The position numbers and the translations under genes were made by a program. A DNA stretch of 64,000 nt, from contig OZ037770.1 of NCBI GenBank assembly GCA_964035545.1, positions 10,256,973 through 10,320,972 on the forward strand. Reading direction: 5' to 3'. This DNA comes from Bugula neritina (taxonomy: Eukaryota > Bryozoa > Gymnolaemata > Cheilostomatida > Bugulidae). Position 1 is the stretch's first letter. The number at the start of each line of letters is the position of its first letter. Below the pieces are notes generated by a model that worked only from the letters and a program-made list of their open reading frames with translations, had not been told where the DNA came from and did no database searches. This document shows, one piece after another, positions 1-23,056 of the stretch.

Positions 1-2381
1 AACCTTAATTATTTTGTTGTATATTATATGTAATAACACTTAGGTTATTTATTTTTGTAACATATCTTGTATGCCCTGTTATGACGCCACATGGCACTTC
101 TGTAAGCCATGGATTAGCAAATAGTATGTTTTGTAATATTGCAACTACATATCTTTTCTTCTGACTGAAGTTTATATTTTCCTGGTAAATTATTATTTAT
201 GTGTTTTAATACGAAGCATGTTTCAATCAGTTTGATAGAAGTTGCTGATCACCTCATTTTACCTCATTAGACAACAAATACTTGTCACATTTGCTCACGT
301 TCTAAATAATACAATAAAATAGTTTTCGTGTTGTACTTGATGTTAGTGTATGACTATTATTTAAATATAAATTATTTTTTGTGCACCTTCTTTATTTCAG
401 TGATAACTCAATATATGCATTTTAATTGTTTCAATAAGTTCTATGAAATCTCATTGTTTAGATGTTGATTTCATATGTTGGTATTTTTAACTGTGGTTGA
501 TTGAGTTCGTTGAAGTGAAAAATAATTTAAAATTAAATCAAGCAATTATTATTTTATCGCAAGGTCATTGTAAAGTTCTACAGTTCTATAGAAACCAATT
601 TAATAGCAGCAGCATTATCAAAGAGATACTGCAGTTCCTTTTGTATTGTCAACACTTCAATTTGACAGCCGTTAATACAATGGTCTAGAATCTAGATCCT
701 AGGAAGTAGGAACTATCATGTTTTTGCCTTCAGATTGCATGCATAGAGAACCTTTAAGGGATGATGTTATTATAGCCTTTTATAACCTATCAAATCATTC
801 AATAAGAAAATTTAATTTATCCAGTTACACACATCAATTGAATTTTAATTATAATTGAACCTGAATGTATATTATAAGAACCTTATATAATAGTTATGGT
901 GAAAAAGTATAATCTTTGCCATAGCATTTTAAAAAGCTTTTAGCTGTATTTTTTAATAGGCCAATAGTTTAAGAGTTGATCTCTTCAAAAAGAAGTTTAT
1001 TTTCAAGTTTGTCACATGACACAATACTATATAGCCTATAGGTATAATATAATATATAAGTATAAGAGAATGCATTCCAAAGTTAGAGTTGTCTATGCAT
1101 TTCTTGCAGTGCATGATGGCAAACTGCACCCGTTTTTACACAGAGTGAAAAAAGAAGACAACTTCCATTAAGCACTTTGAAGAGAAATTAATAGTCAACA
1201 TATGCACCTTTAACCCCAAATACCTAAAAAGCCATTTGGTATCACTTCGAGCTGCAAACATTATTTTGAAACCATAGTGAATATTTTAAGTACGCCTTGG
1301 GCTTTGTTGTTGTTACATCCACAACAGTTAATTGGTATGAATGTTCCTGAAGTATTCTTAATAGAATATAATTTATATCAAGAATCAAAGCCAAAAACAT
1401 TGCTATATTACAACATTCCCATCAACTCATATACTCTATTGTTGACTAGTAGCTGAAGCATAACCTATTTTACTGTAATATGATTCCAAACTATAATGTG
1501 TGATGTAAGCTGCAATTTGTATTGAATGTACGGATAATTTATGTAATGATGGCAACAAGGCACCCCATCGGGTCAATTAATGGTGCGGAATTTGCTACGC
1601 TTGACTGACTTGCAGTCTTGCACTGTTTGCAGTGATTGTCCAAAGTTCAAAGTTCACTCGGGTGAATGTACTGCTCATAGCATTATTTTAAAAACGGAAG
1701 TTTGGCAAGTAGTAATACTACAGAGTGCTCAAGTACTATTAAGGTAAGGATTGCACCATACACTGCAGAGTCAATACTAACTATAATTATAGTTTAGTCA
1801 ACATGACATATGTCACACCATGCATTGGCAATTGTTACTGGTAGATTACTCTACATTCTGGTTTAGTCACATTCATTTGTTACTGTCTAACAAGGTGTTG
1901 GTATCAGATCTGTTTATAGCTCTGTATAATCAAATGAACATGTGTCTAGTAATTAATCAGCGGAAAATAATATTATTCTGATATGTTTGTTTGGTTTAAC
2001 ACAATATGTTTCAGGTGTGCTTAACTTATGAACTTATGCTTTGGTTAACTAGCAACTCAACAGAATAAGTCTTGCAGTTTAAAGTTAGCTCTCATTTTGA
2101 AAACTTTGTAAGTTAGCTAAGTGAGTGGTAAGGTGTAACTGTATGTCTATAAGGCTTTTCACACAACTAAGTATGGCTCCAGAAAGGGCTTCGCACATTT
2201 CCTGTAGAAATACCATATACGGTAAAAAGTTCAGAGATTGTGGTTGTTATTGTTATTGGTAATGCTTGACAATAAAACTTTGTTTATATATGTATTTAAG
2301 CAACTCCATTTTGAGTCGTAAAATAGAAAAAGATATTTGCCTGTGCAGTTACATTTAGTGTAGAGGAAAGCGAGTGGAAAT
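1..2381. other. Intergenic region upstream of P450 gene 1; older copy of a duplicated segment
   Basis: No coding exon recognised. The region is AT-rich. From its first bases it can be aligned by eye with about 7837-10645, the segment upstream of the second P450 gene; clear matches are at 130-180 with 7970-8020 and at 1600-1900 with 9770-10000. The homology therefore runs off the left edge of the window. A TATA-like gtttata lies 100 bases before the P450 start (2282), and the same string lies 99 bases before the start of gene 2 (10547). This may be a core promoter element, but that is inference. Confidence 0.6.
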
Positions 2382-7725
<5,344 letters not shown>

Positions 7726-7726
7726 C

Positions 7727-7732
7727 AATAAA
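7727..7732 (+). promoter_or_regulatory. Candidate polyadenylation signal AATAAA of P450 gene 1
   Basis: AATAAA begins two bases after the TGA stop. Use of this signal would give a very short 3' UTR. Another AATAAA lies near 7945. Which one is used cannot be told from sequence. Confidence 0.35.
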
Positions 7733-10645
7733 TATAAGTGCTCTATTAACATATATGGGATATATGTCTGTATTTTTGTATTATACTTGTATTTCCTGTT
7801 TGTTTACTTGTGTATTTGAAATATTTGAAAATGTAGTTACCTATTTTATTTTATTTATGTAAAAACTTGTAACCCATTTATTTTTTTAAGAAATATTGCA
7901 TACCCAGTTATGTGCCATGTAACACTTTAGTTTACCATACCTCAGCAAATAAAATGTATTTTAACATTGCAACTAGTTGATATCTTTTTTCTGACTACAA
8001 TTTATATTTTCCTAGAAAATTAATATATATGTGTTTTAATAGACATGTTTATATTAGCTCAATAGAAGTTGCTGGTTACATCTGTAAGATTAACACAACA
8101 TAACAAGTTCATGCTAGAATCACAAGTCTGCAGCTGTTCACATGTGCATTCAGTTCACAGCCATCACAAAGCTATTATATCCCCCCCCCCCCCCTACCAA
8201 ACACTATGATCACATAACTCAAATCACAACATAGCCATAATCCTACAACATCTTTGCGCATCAATAGATAACAAATACTTTCTTGCCACCTTTGCTCAAA
8301 CTCTTAATAGTTTTCAATTAGTTTTCATGTTGGTACTTTATGTTAGCATATATACATGTAACTAAATTGTTTAAATATAAACTATTTCTAATGAATTTTC
8401 TTTAATCCAGTGCTAACTCAATATGCATCATAATTGTTTTAATAAATTCTGTTAAATTTTATTACACATTTGGTGTTTATTTCCTGTTTATCTTTTAGCT
8501 GTAGTTGATGCAGTTCGTTAGAGTAAAGTATAACAGAAAACTAAATCAATCAATTACTTTATTGCGCTATTTTTGTTGTGGGTAGTCAATCTTTTAATAA
8601 ATTGGAACCAATTTAATTATCAAAGGCCATATAATTAATCCTGTTGTATTGTTAACACCTCATTTTGACAGTCAGTGCTCCAATGGCTGATCAGAAATTG
8701 CTATGTTTTCTGGCTTCAGATTGGATATGTAATCTAATGATAATGTTGTGATGATTTTTCTAGCCTATCCTGCCAACTAATATAAACAAGTTTAATTTAT
8801 CCAGTTACACACATCAACTGAATTATAACAGCTGTGATCTTCCCCAGCTGGAGAAACCTGAATTTACATAAGCACAAATTTACTTATGGTGAAAAGTATA
8901 ATCTTTGCCATAACAATGTAAAAAACTTTCAGCTGGATTTTTTAATAGGCCAACAGCAAATACTTGATCTCTTCAAACATAAGTTTATTTTCAAGTTTGT
9001 CACATGACACAATACTATAAAAGCATATGAGTAAATAACTTACATGGAAGTATAGCAAAGTTAGAAATGTGTATGTACTTCTCACAGAGTATGATGGCAA
9101 ACTGCACAGGTTTCAGCTCAGAGTGAGAAGTAGAAGATAACTTCCATAAAGCTTTTTGAAGAAAGTGATAATGTAGGAGTTTTCCCATTGTATATCGAAC
9201 AGGCAATTCCAATCGTTTCTCTCTAGCATTCCAAGTATACTAGGGGGGCGCACATCTAGCCTAGTACGGGGCCTACATTGCATTAGCTCTAAATAACTCG
9301 TAATTAGTGAATGCGTAAATTCACAACAATATTTAACATGCACATGTAAACTCAAATATCTAGAATGCCAATTGCTATTGTTTTGTGCTACAAACATTAT
9401 GTAATTGAAAACTAGTGAAATTTTTGTGTCATCAGTTTTGCCATAATTTCATTCAAAGCAGTTTGGTGATAAATTAATTTTCCGAAAATATTTTACAAAA
9501 AGTCTTGCCAAGAAAGATTGTTATGTTACAGCTGTGTAAAAGTTTCTATGAACTCGGAACTGATATTCTATCGTCAACTGGTTGTAGCCGAATAAGCATA
9601 ACTTATTTTGCTAATAAAACTTTTAACTATTATGTATATATTATTATTGTGAAAGCTATTATGTGTTATTGAAGCTACAATTTGTAAAGAATGTATGAAT
9701 AATTTATGTGCAATGATAATGGTAACAAGGCACCTCATTGTAATTAGGCAATTGTCATTTAGTAGTGCGGAATTTAATACCCTTGCATGACTGCACTGTT
9801 TGCATTCAGTGAGCAGACTTTTAATAAACCAAAGCTTGACAAGTGGTAATCCTACAGGCTGCCTCATAGTGACTATTGAGGTAAGCATTGCAGGATATAC
9901 TCTAGACTCTTATAAATTCAGTACTAACTACAGTTGGATTTACAGTTGTCACACCTTGCAATGGTAATTGTTGCTACATGGTGACGGCTGTCGAATTCTG
10001 GTTCAGTCACATTAGACGTACTAGCAAATGCTTTGTATCAGATCTGTTTAGCTCAGTAATCAAATGAACTGATGTTTAGTAATTAATAAGCAGAAAATAT
10101 TCTGGGTTATTTGTTTGGCTCAACACAGTCTGTTTCAGGTGTGCTTTATAACTAATGATCGAACTCAAACTTCTGAAATGCTTCTGCTTCATATCATAAA
10201 ATTTTTCCAATTCTAGTAGTAGACATTATGTATTTATAATTACCGTACAGCTAGCGATTTAGTTTTGGGAGTTGTTTGCTCTGCTCAGATCTGGAGCTTG
10301 AAAATGTAATTAGTCATTCAGCCCTGAGTTTGCTCACATTATGAGAATTGTGCCTTTTATGTTTGCAAACTATCGAGGTGCTTGGCAACTGGTAAAGTGT
10401 ATGCAGGGATTTTTACAAAATTTGGTATGGTTCAAGAAGCACATTTGCTGTATAGAAATACTTTACAGGGCGAACAGTTCAAAAATGGTAATTATTAATT
10501 GTCATCCTCAATTGGGAATGTTTGGTACTATTAGCAATAAGATATTGTTTATACCATATAGCTGGCAATTTCGCATTTCGATGCATTAACAAAAATATGG
10601 TTTTCTCTGCAGAAACATCTAGTGTAGAGGAAAGCAGGTGGAAAT
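7733..10645. other. Intergenic region between the P450 genes; second copy of the duplicated upstream segment
   Basis: No exon recognised. From about 7837 it is homologous to 1-2381 with many indels and substitutions. It contains a C14-16 run near 8180. Open frames at 9015-9397 and 9574-9888 have no counterpart in the other copy and look non-coding. The block just before the ATG (10620-10645) is conserved with 2355-2381. Confidence 0.6.
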
Positions 10646-15583
<4,938 letters not shown>

Positions 15584-17376
15584 GCCAACAGACAGACAGA
15601 CAGACGAACAAGGATTTTAATTTGTTTTGTGAATCAGGCTTTTTGCAGTGTATACATATAATTATATTGTATCGTAATATTTCATGATACTATAACTATG
15701 TATTATTATTAGATAATATACAATGTAATATCTTATTTTCTGATGTATATCAGCAATTAAAAAACCCAACGTGTAAATTCATTTTAGCTTTTGCATACAC
15801 CAATACTCCAAACTGCAAAAAAACCTTTTCAAGTTAATAGTTTGATTATCGTTTCCTTATTATTTGTTTTCAATACCATTGTTTACCCAACTCATTTTTT
15901 CTATATGCTTTTTATTCTGCTTGATAAAAGTTTGTGTATTTCCACATTGCTAAAAATCACCTCATGTCATATGAATAATTTAATCTGACATTTACCGCTT
16001 TGATTAACTATTCATTGTGCTCCTCGATCACTATAACACTTATATAGCATAGATATAGGCTATACTTACATAATATGTTGTAGCTGAATGAATGCAGTAG
16101 GCCTACTAATTTTCTTCTGGCAATAAAGTTGTTGCTCGAAAATATATTTCAGTAGTGAAAGGCTAAAATTCAATTTCAATTATTTGAATGTTTTAACAGC
16201 TGTTGCTATAATAATTTATTACAATAAAAATGACACTTAATTATTATTGCATGCATTTATTTCAAGTGTTTCTACTCCAATTTATCAAAATGGCAAAATT
16301 TATATCCATTCAAAAATAATAATCTAATATCTTTTATGAACATCATTTAAAATTTTTAGTTACCGTAAACATATGTAGTATATAATATTATACATTATTT
16401 GCATTATACAATATGTAGTGTTTATTGTATAATTATATACACTACAAAAAACTTGAGGTAACAAAACAACAATTCCCTGCTATTATATAAAGATTATAAC
16501 TATGATTTTATATGCAAATACAGCTGCTAAAACCAATGACCCAATCACAAAAGTGTGTACCATAAATACCATTAACTACGACTGTATTATACCCTAATGT
16601 TATTAAAAATAGAAATGTAATGATCTTAATATAATATATAGTATATTATATAGCCAAATACTAACTCAGGTGGTTAACCCAAAGGCCTTTCTGCTAAAAC
16701 ATGATTAATTGCTAGCAATTAATTTTTACAAACATTCACAATCAATAAGCAGGTTGGATGTGCTTTTGTAATTGTGTATATAAATATATACTACATACTT
16801 TATAATGGACACACTGGAATAAAGCTTGTCATTAAACGTTTATATAACACTGCAAAACCAAAACATAAAAATTGCATATTGAGTGTCTATGATTCTTCTG
16901 GACTAATTAATTCAAAATTCAAAACATTTTCAGCTTTTTTAAAATTGGTGTTATTTATTTGAAGCTATAAACCATCTTGATAAAATAGGTATTCAGATTT
17001 CTCTTTATACCCTTGAAACAAAAATATAATGACATGCAGTAGTATAAAGTAAAGCGGTTTCATTACTTCACAGAATGGATGCTCATACGAATGAATTTGA
17101 GGTTGCAGTTTGCATTAACTTAGGGTTGTGGTTTCATTCGATGTAACTGTTTCCAAACACTAAACGAAAAATCATTTGAACAATGTGAAGCTCGGAAACA
17201 AAGTGAATGACAAATATAGATAAACTTGACAATACTGATTTTAGCAATTTGTATTATGCTACCAAAAATGTCTTTATAATGATATGCTATGTCAATGAAA
17301 ACACCAATATTACTAATAACTGATACATAAACAAATAACTTAAAAACATAGGTTTTCACTTTTATTGTTTTCATCT
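15584..17376. other. Intergenic region, AT-rich
   Basis: A short CAGA microsatellite (about 15587-15606) follows the P450 stop. Nothing else was recognised: open frames at 15791 and 16774 are AT-rich and lack protein-like composition. Genes on either side converge (P450 on +, TSP1 gene on -). Confidence 0.5.
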
Positions 17377-20300
17377 TCATGCAATGTCAACTAAGTTAGC
17401 TAAGCTGCCTAAACCCACATTCCCCAGTGCACTTTCAATGTTTGGGTGGTGCCCAATCTTGCCAACTGACTGCAAAGGCCCTTCTCTGGTTTTCTTTCTG
17501 CGTCTACCCTGCATGTTCTGCTTTTTTCTTTTATTTGTCTCGTAACATTGTTTCCCCTTGGCGCACTTTGTTCTTTGGTTTTTCCTTCTTCGCAATCTTC
17601 TTGGTGATTTGGGGCAAATCTAGAACAATTTTTTTAAACTTTTGCTGTCAATAGAAAAACATACTTTTGTAGCCTGTATAAGCAGCCTTAAATATCAAAT
17701 GCTAGTTGTTCTGCTTATGCTAAATGAATATTTGCCACACTTTTAGCCTTAAAATTAAATGTAAAATAGTTCGTGTGCGTGTGTGTAGTAAAGTCACATA
17801 CCTGATTTTCTGTACACTCAGTGACCTCTTTATCCACACCATCACACTTGTCACTAGACATTATAATTCCATCAACCATGCACTGTCTGTACCTTTCCTT
17901 AGTTCCAAAGCCATGTCTTCTTGAACCGCAAGACCTAGAGCATGCGCCCCAACTAGTCCAACTTGTCCAGTGGGCGCATGGCTACTTAACATATAGATTA
18001 TTTTTATTTTGTAATATTTGAGATATATTTGTATATTTCTGATGCATTAATTTATAAATGTTAGAGTTTTCAACACACAACTTCAGGTATACAGTTTTAT
18101 AAACATAGCACGTGTGATAAAAATTGTCAGTAGAACTTTTTTCTATAAGCTCTGTTGATGCATGTTTTCTAAAAACTACTTGCACCATCAAAAACATCTA
18201 CTTTATTTAGTCTAATCTTTGTAGTACATGAATAGCCTTAAATATCAGAAATAATTATTCTAAAATACCTAGCACGTGTCGCTTAAATTTCAATGAACCT
18301 GATTTGCTAAGGTCTTTGTAAAAGTTGCTTAGATTATATCATTCTGCAGACGTCTTCTATATGCGTTGCTTTAGTTAAACTCTATTCTTTTAAGTTGCTT
18401 TCAAAAAGTGATATCTTTTAGATCAATAAACAGAACCTCAGTTTGATTACAGATAATGGCTTATTTGACTACAATCTAGTTTGAGGAATTTTCTGTCTAT
18501 TGAACATCCATTATCAAATGAAAAGTGAAAAGTTCAGTATATTGATATGCTTATTTACTTGCCCTTTATGATCCTACTGCAAATTGATAACTATGGTTGT
18601 AATAGAGTCTAAGTTTTCAACCAATTATGAGCAGTTGGTATAATAAACTGACCTTGTCATTGAAGCAGTCCTCTAGCTTGCTGGTTGGACAGTAACCCGG
18701 ACTAACTTCTGTGCAGCTGCGGGTCATCTCTCTTACCCCGTAAGAGCTGCATTCAGCTTGACAAGAGGTTACTTCCTGCCAGGCTGTGCAGTCGCAGTGT
18801 TGTTTATGGCTACCTAGAGCTGCTTCTTTTTCATTATATGTGGTGGTGGTGCTATATAGCAGGTCAGGGGGGTTGGTGGTAAAGATGTCATTGTAAGTGG
18901 TTGTTGGCATGACATCATTGTAGGTGGTTGTTGGCATAACGTAGTTAGGTTTACTTGAGGTCTTCGGTGGTTTAGAGCTCAAGCAAGCTGGGTTAGAGAA
19001 GCACCAGATAGAGAACTTACCACCCTGTTTACCACAATAGCCACCTGCTTCCCTGCCAACACAGGTAGCTTTCACAGGTAGATTATGTAAGAGTGATTTG
19101 ACAGAGTAGTCTCTATCTGAAAGCAGATCATGGTTCCCATTAGTTAAACCATATAAATGTATTTGTAGTAGTGATGTGTTAAGCTAAGCTTCACAATGTC
19201 AGAAGCCTAGTAAATGTGTCAAATCTGCTATAATTATTAGTTGATCAGCTAATTCAGTTACCAGTAGGTCATTACTCTACTATTGGTTATTGATTACTAC
19301 ATAATACCCACAGATTAGTGTCTATTTTTATTAAAGTACCAAATAATTATTACTTACTTTGTTACCCTAGCAACCAGTTATTATAGCGATTATATTATAC
19401 TAATTATTTCAAAAGAGTTTTAAAGTAAAAAAATATTTTGAAAAATGAAAAAGTTCAATGTTTTAAAAATTCACACATATACCATCTTGAAAGCCTGAGT
19501 AATCATCTTCTCTTGTTCTGTCTTCCAGAGCAAAGCAAGCCTGTGTTCCATGCAATACCTGTATGCAGATCTGTTTGTTTAGCCCTGGTTGCCAGTGATG
19601 TGTACTATGACTCATATCATGATCTGAATAATGTAAATTAATCTTTACGATTGTGATAGTTTCAACATTAAATTAACTATAATTATTAAATACATTATTG
19701 TCTAGATTCACAATTACTATTCAATTACTATACATAAAAATTTAGTATAATAAATAACATAATAAATTTATTTCAGTTTTTCTTTCTGTCTGTCATATTT
19801 TTCTTAAACTATAGTACTAATCTTTGTGTCGTATGTTTTCTGGTTTGCTACACATGTAAGTGTAGCTGCAAACACTACGAGGGATCTGTTAGAAAACCAC
19901 TGCAAGTACGTTAGACATACAATAAAGCTGCAGCAGTTTGTAAAGCATGCCTCAATTAAATCTGCAACTACTTTTATAAATTTAACAAAGATAAATTTCT
20001 ATGGAAGACTTTAAGCATAATTGAAAACCCATTTTAATTGTATGCTCTAACGAAAACTAGTACTAATAAAGTACAAAGCTCACACGCATACACATACTCA
20101 CATGCACGTTAGCGTAACTATTCCCTTTGTAGTTGTGCTCACCTGCTTTTTCATCCAATGAACAAGCAGAGTTACCAAACAGCCCACTGCCCTTGAGACA
20201 ATGTCCACCTTTCAGCCAATGTAGGCACGCTGTCCAATACCCCGAGTGGTCACAGTGTTGACTCTCATGTGGAATCACCACTCTAAGGCATTCTTCTTGT

Positions 20301-20737
20301 TTTGCACATGTGTCTGCTTTGAAATATGCATCAACTTTATAAAAGCAAAGGTTTATGACAGTGTTCTTGATGAAAAAAATATTACGAATGCAAAAAGTGA
20401 CATTTCAGAATTTATATATTCATTATACAATACATGAAGTAAATGCATGTCGTTACTATGTAAGGTTCTTTTAATTTAAAATGTTCTGCTGCATATTTTT
20501 AAAGCCAAAAACTGTCTATTTTATTTTATGTTAATATTTGGAGCCTCTTACCTGATGCAACTGATGCTGTTTTCAAAAATGCTGCAATATCAAAAAATAT
20601 TTTTTATTATATTATATACTATAAAGAATTTTAACACTTGAAAAATTTTAAAATGCAATCTTCTTTTAATTGAATCCTTATTACTCACCGTTTAGCAATA
20701 TGAAAATATAAACTGCTTTGCTTCGGAGCAACAACAT
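17377..20737 (-). CDS. Secreted cysteine-rich protein with two thrombospondin type 1 repeats and a basic tail
   Basis: Exons in transcript order: 20737-20689, 20581-20552, 20313-20143, 19116-18653, 17981-17802, 17619-17377; phases join and give 378 aa. Residues 1-26 form a hydrophobic signal peptide split over two tiny exons. Residues 27-83 carry six cysteines in a pattern I do not recognise; a second Cys/Gly-rich stretch is at 102-128. A Thr-rich linker with a repeated VMPTTTYND (143-160) leads to TSP1-like repeat 1 (about 191-236) and a classical TSP1 repeat 2 (239-298) with WTSWTSWGAC, a likely C-mannosylation site. The tail is very Lys/Arg-rich. It should be secreted and bind matrix or glycosaminoglycan; domain order loosely recalls R-spondins, but I cannot assign a family. 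Exon 3 has a NAGNAG acceptor (20316 possible). The last exon is uncertain: an acceptor at 17644 would give another basic tail ending at 17531. Confidence 0.75.
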
Positions 20738-22315
20738 GTTCACGTCTTGTCTTTGCAAGACTTGTAAGAAATATGATAATGCGTTATTACACAATAAAAT
20801 TAGTTAACTATAAATATGATAATTAAGTTACTGCAAGTGGCTAGCCTGTCACTTACGCAGTATTTAAATTCTTTTAATCCCAAAGGAAGCAGATTAGTCA
20901 TGTATAGTTTATTGTTGACCTTTCCACTCTTCATTCTAATGTGCTTTTTACTGTCACATCGAGATCGGTGACCATGGAATTACTCATTATAGAATGCAAA
21001 AGATTATTATTACGTATTTCATCATTATTCATTTATACACATTAACTATCAATCATTCTATATAGCTAATTGGATATAGTCTAAATATATTTAAAACTGT
21101 CTTTGGATATTAACAATTCCATTAAACATATTGGTTTTAACCTATCATTGAAAATTTACTAATTCTGTTGAAAGTTAAGTTAAAATCAATTTTATTATCG
21201 ACAGAGCATAATGTGCTTATCCGCCATGTTTGTATAGTATTAAAAATTTAAAAGAACCCATTATACAGGGGTATAGTTCTGATGACATCAAGTATGATCA
21301 TGCATCATTCTTGATCAGAAAATTTAAAAATAATTTAATCATTAAATAAATACATTTTTTGTATATTTGCAAAAACAACCAATCTAGCAAGACGTTTCAT
21401 GACATAAACAGAGAAGCTTCATTTCTAAATTTTTACTATGTTACAGTAACAGAAAGTAATACGTAGTGCTTTTCTTATAGACTGCGAGTTCTAGAATAAA
21501 AAATCGACAGCCTGAAAAACATGCTATGCAAAGCTCTTAAAATTAACATTGCTGAGCTGAACAGAAAAAGTCTCTAACTTAAATGTTGATATAAAAAAAA
21601 ACATTTTGCTACATAATTTTTACTGATTCTATTTATAAAACTGCAAAATAACTTTTAAGAAGATTTTAAACTTTTAAGACAGTTTAATGCTAGAATATAG
21701 TAGGGGTAATTCACAATATAGTCAATATATTAATCTAAAAGCTAACTGTAAACCATCATAATAATTCTTATACCTACAGGTTACTCATCTTTTTATATCA
21801 ACTAGCTTTTAATTTTTAACAAGAACACAACTTCCTACTACAAAACAGTAGATAATATGCAGCTGAATAAATCATTTTGTTATACATTGATTAGAATTTA
21901 TCATTCTTTGACTAAGTTGAGTAAAAGTCAAACAATGGTAGTCTTTGAGATAAAATATTTATTATTATTATATTTTATTCTTTATTTTCGCGCATGTAAA
22001 TGTGCAATGAACAATTCCAAACACCAATATATATTATTTAGAAGGACACAGTACACTTTGATTCAGTAGAGCTGCCAGAGTTATACTTGAGCTAAAAGCA
22101 GAAGCAATTAAAGCGTTTAAAATATGGAAAAAAAACTTGTGTTAGATATAAAACTCTAGCAAAGCAAGTTTTCCCTCTTAAACAGAACTTTATTTTACTG
22201 ATAAAAAGGCCTAAATTTTTCTAATTTTTCAGTCTTATTTACCTAAAAACCTTGAGTCTCCATTTTTATACAATACCCTAGTAATTAGTAAGAGGTGGTA
22301 AAAGTTGCGGTTTCA
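20738..22315. other. Intergenic region between the divergent TSP1 and LicD-like genes (part)
   Basis: AT-rich, with no exon, tRNA or clear mobile element recognised. It should contain the promoter of the TSP1-repeat gene on the minus strand, but no convincing core motif was seen. Confidence 0.4.
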
Positions 22316-22648
22316 TCCCAGATAGACACTTTCCAGTTAGACGCTATTTATTTATATTGGTACAATATATATTGTATGTACAATTTTTTGAATATTATTT
22401 AAATATATATGTATATTTAAATAAAGCACGTATTGAGCACATAAACAAGACGCTATTTTTTATTTTGGTACCATAATAATGTATATAACTGTTGTATTGA
22501 TTGCTAAATAGCTAATATGTTAATAGCTATAATAGCTAATATAGAGTATTAATTGTACCAAAATATTATACAAATAACTTCTAACTGGGAAACTTCCATG
22601 TGGAAAGCGTTCAAGTGGGAAATTTAGCCTAGCGTTTAACTGGGATGA
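22316..22648. mobile_element. Foldback / MITE-like element
   Basis: Begins catcccag and ends ctgggatg. Near the left end ttccagttagacgctatttatttatattggtaca is matched in inverted orientation around 22550-22590 (tgtaccaaaatatt...ttctaactggga), and the outer right end repeats the motif agcgtttaactggg. No frame. Target duplication is unclear. Confidence 0.5.
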
Positions 22649-22654
22649 CAACAA

Positions 22655-22725
22655 CGTTGCAGCCAAGGGCTGAAACCGATAACCAGTGCTCTAACTACTA
22701 TACCACTGCAGCAACCTTATTACAT
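22655..22725 (-). repeat. tRNA-like SINE head fragment
   Basis: On the minus strand: gcagtggtatagtagttagagca (A-box-like) then ggtttcagccc (degenerate B box). It is too diverged for a tRNA gene and lacks a clear body. Probably a SINE remnant. Confidence 0.4.
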
Positions 22726-23056
22726 TTCCCTTACTAACACTGCATAATTTATATAAATGCAATATATAAGGGGGAATGTTGTAAGAGTTCAACTTCAATG
22801 CATTGTATAAAGCCAGCTTATTTTGGACAAAGCAATATCTATCTACAAAGTTGACAAGTAATTATCAGATAGAAGCTAGTTTCGTAACACTACAGTTTAA
22901 CAGCTATGCTTTCATTTGTTATGTCTGTAGCTGTGCAGCGTATATGCAAGGATAGCTAGAATGATAACTGAAACCGTAAACTCAATATTACTTAGAAAAA
23001 TTATCAACATTTTTATACTGTTACTCATAGAAAGTGCAGGCAAGTAGATATAAAGA

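Noticed and set aside
497-688. Short frame upstream of P450 gene 1
   Set aside because: No ATG start (TTG), no homologous frame in the duplicated segment, AT-rich composition.
9015-9397. Overlapping minus-strand frames between the P450 genes
   Set aside because: Not conserved as frames in the homologous segment near 1050-1300.
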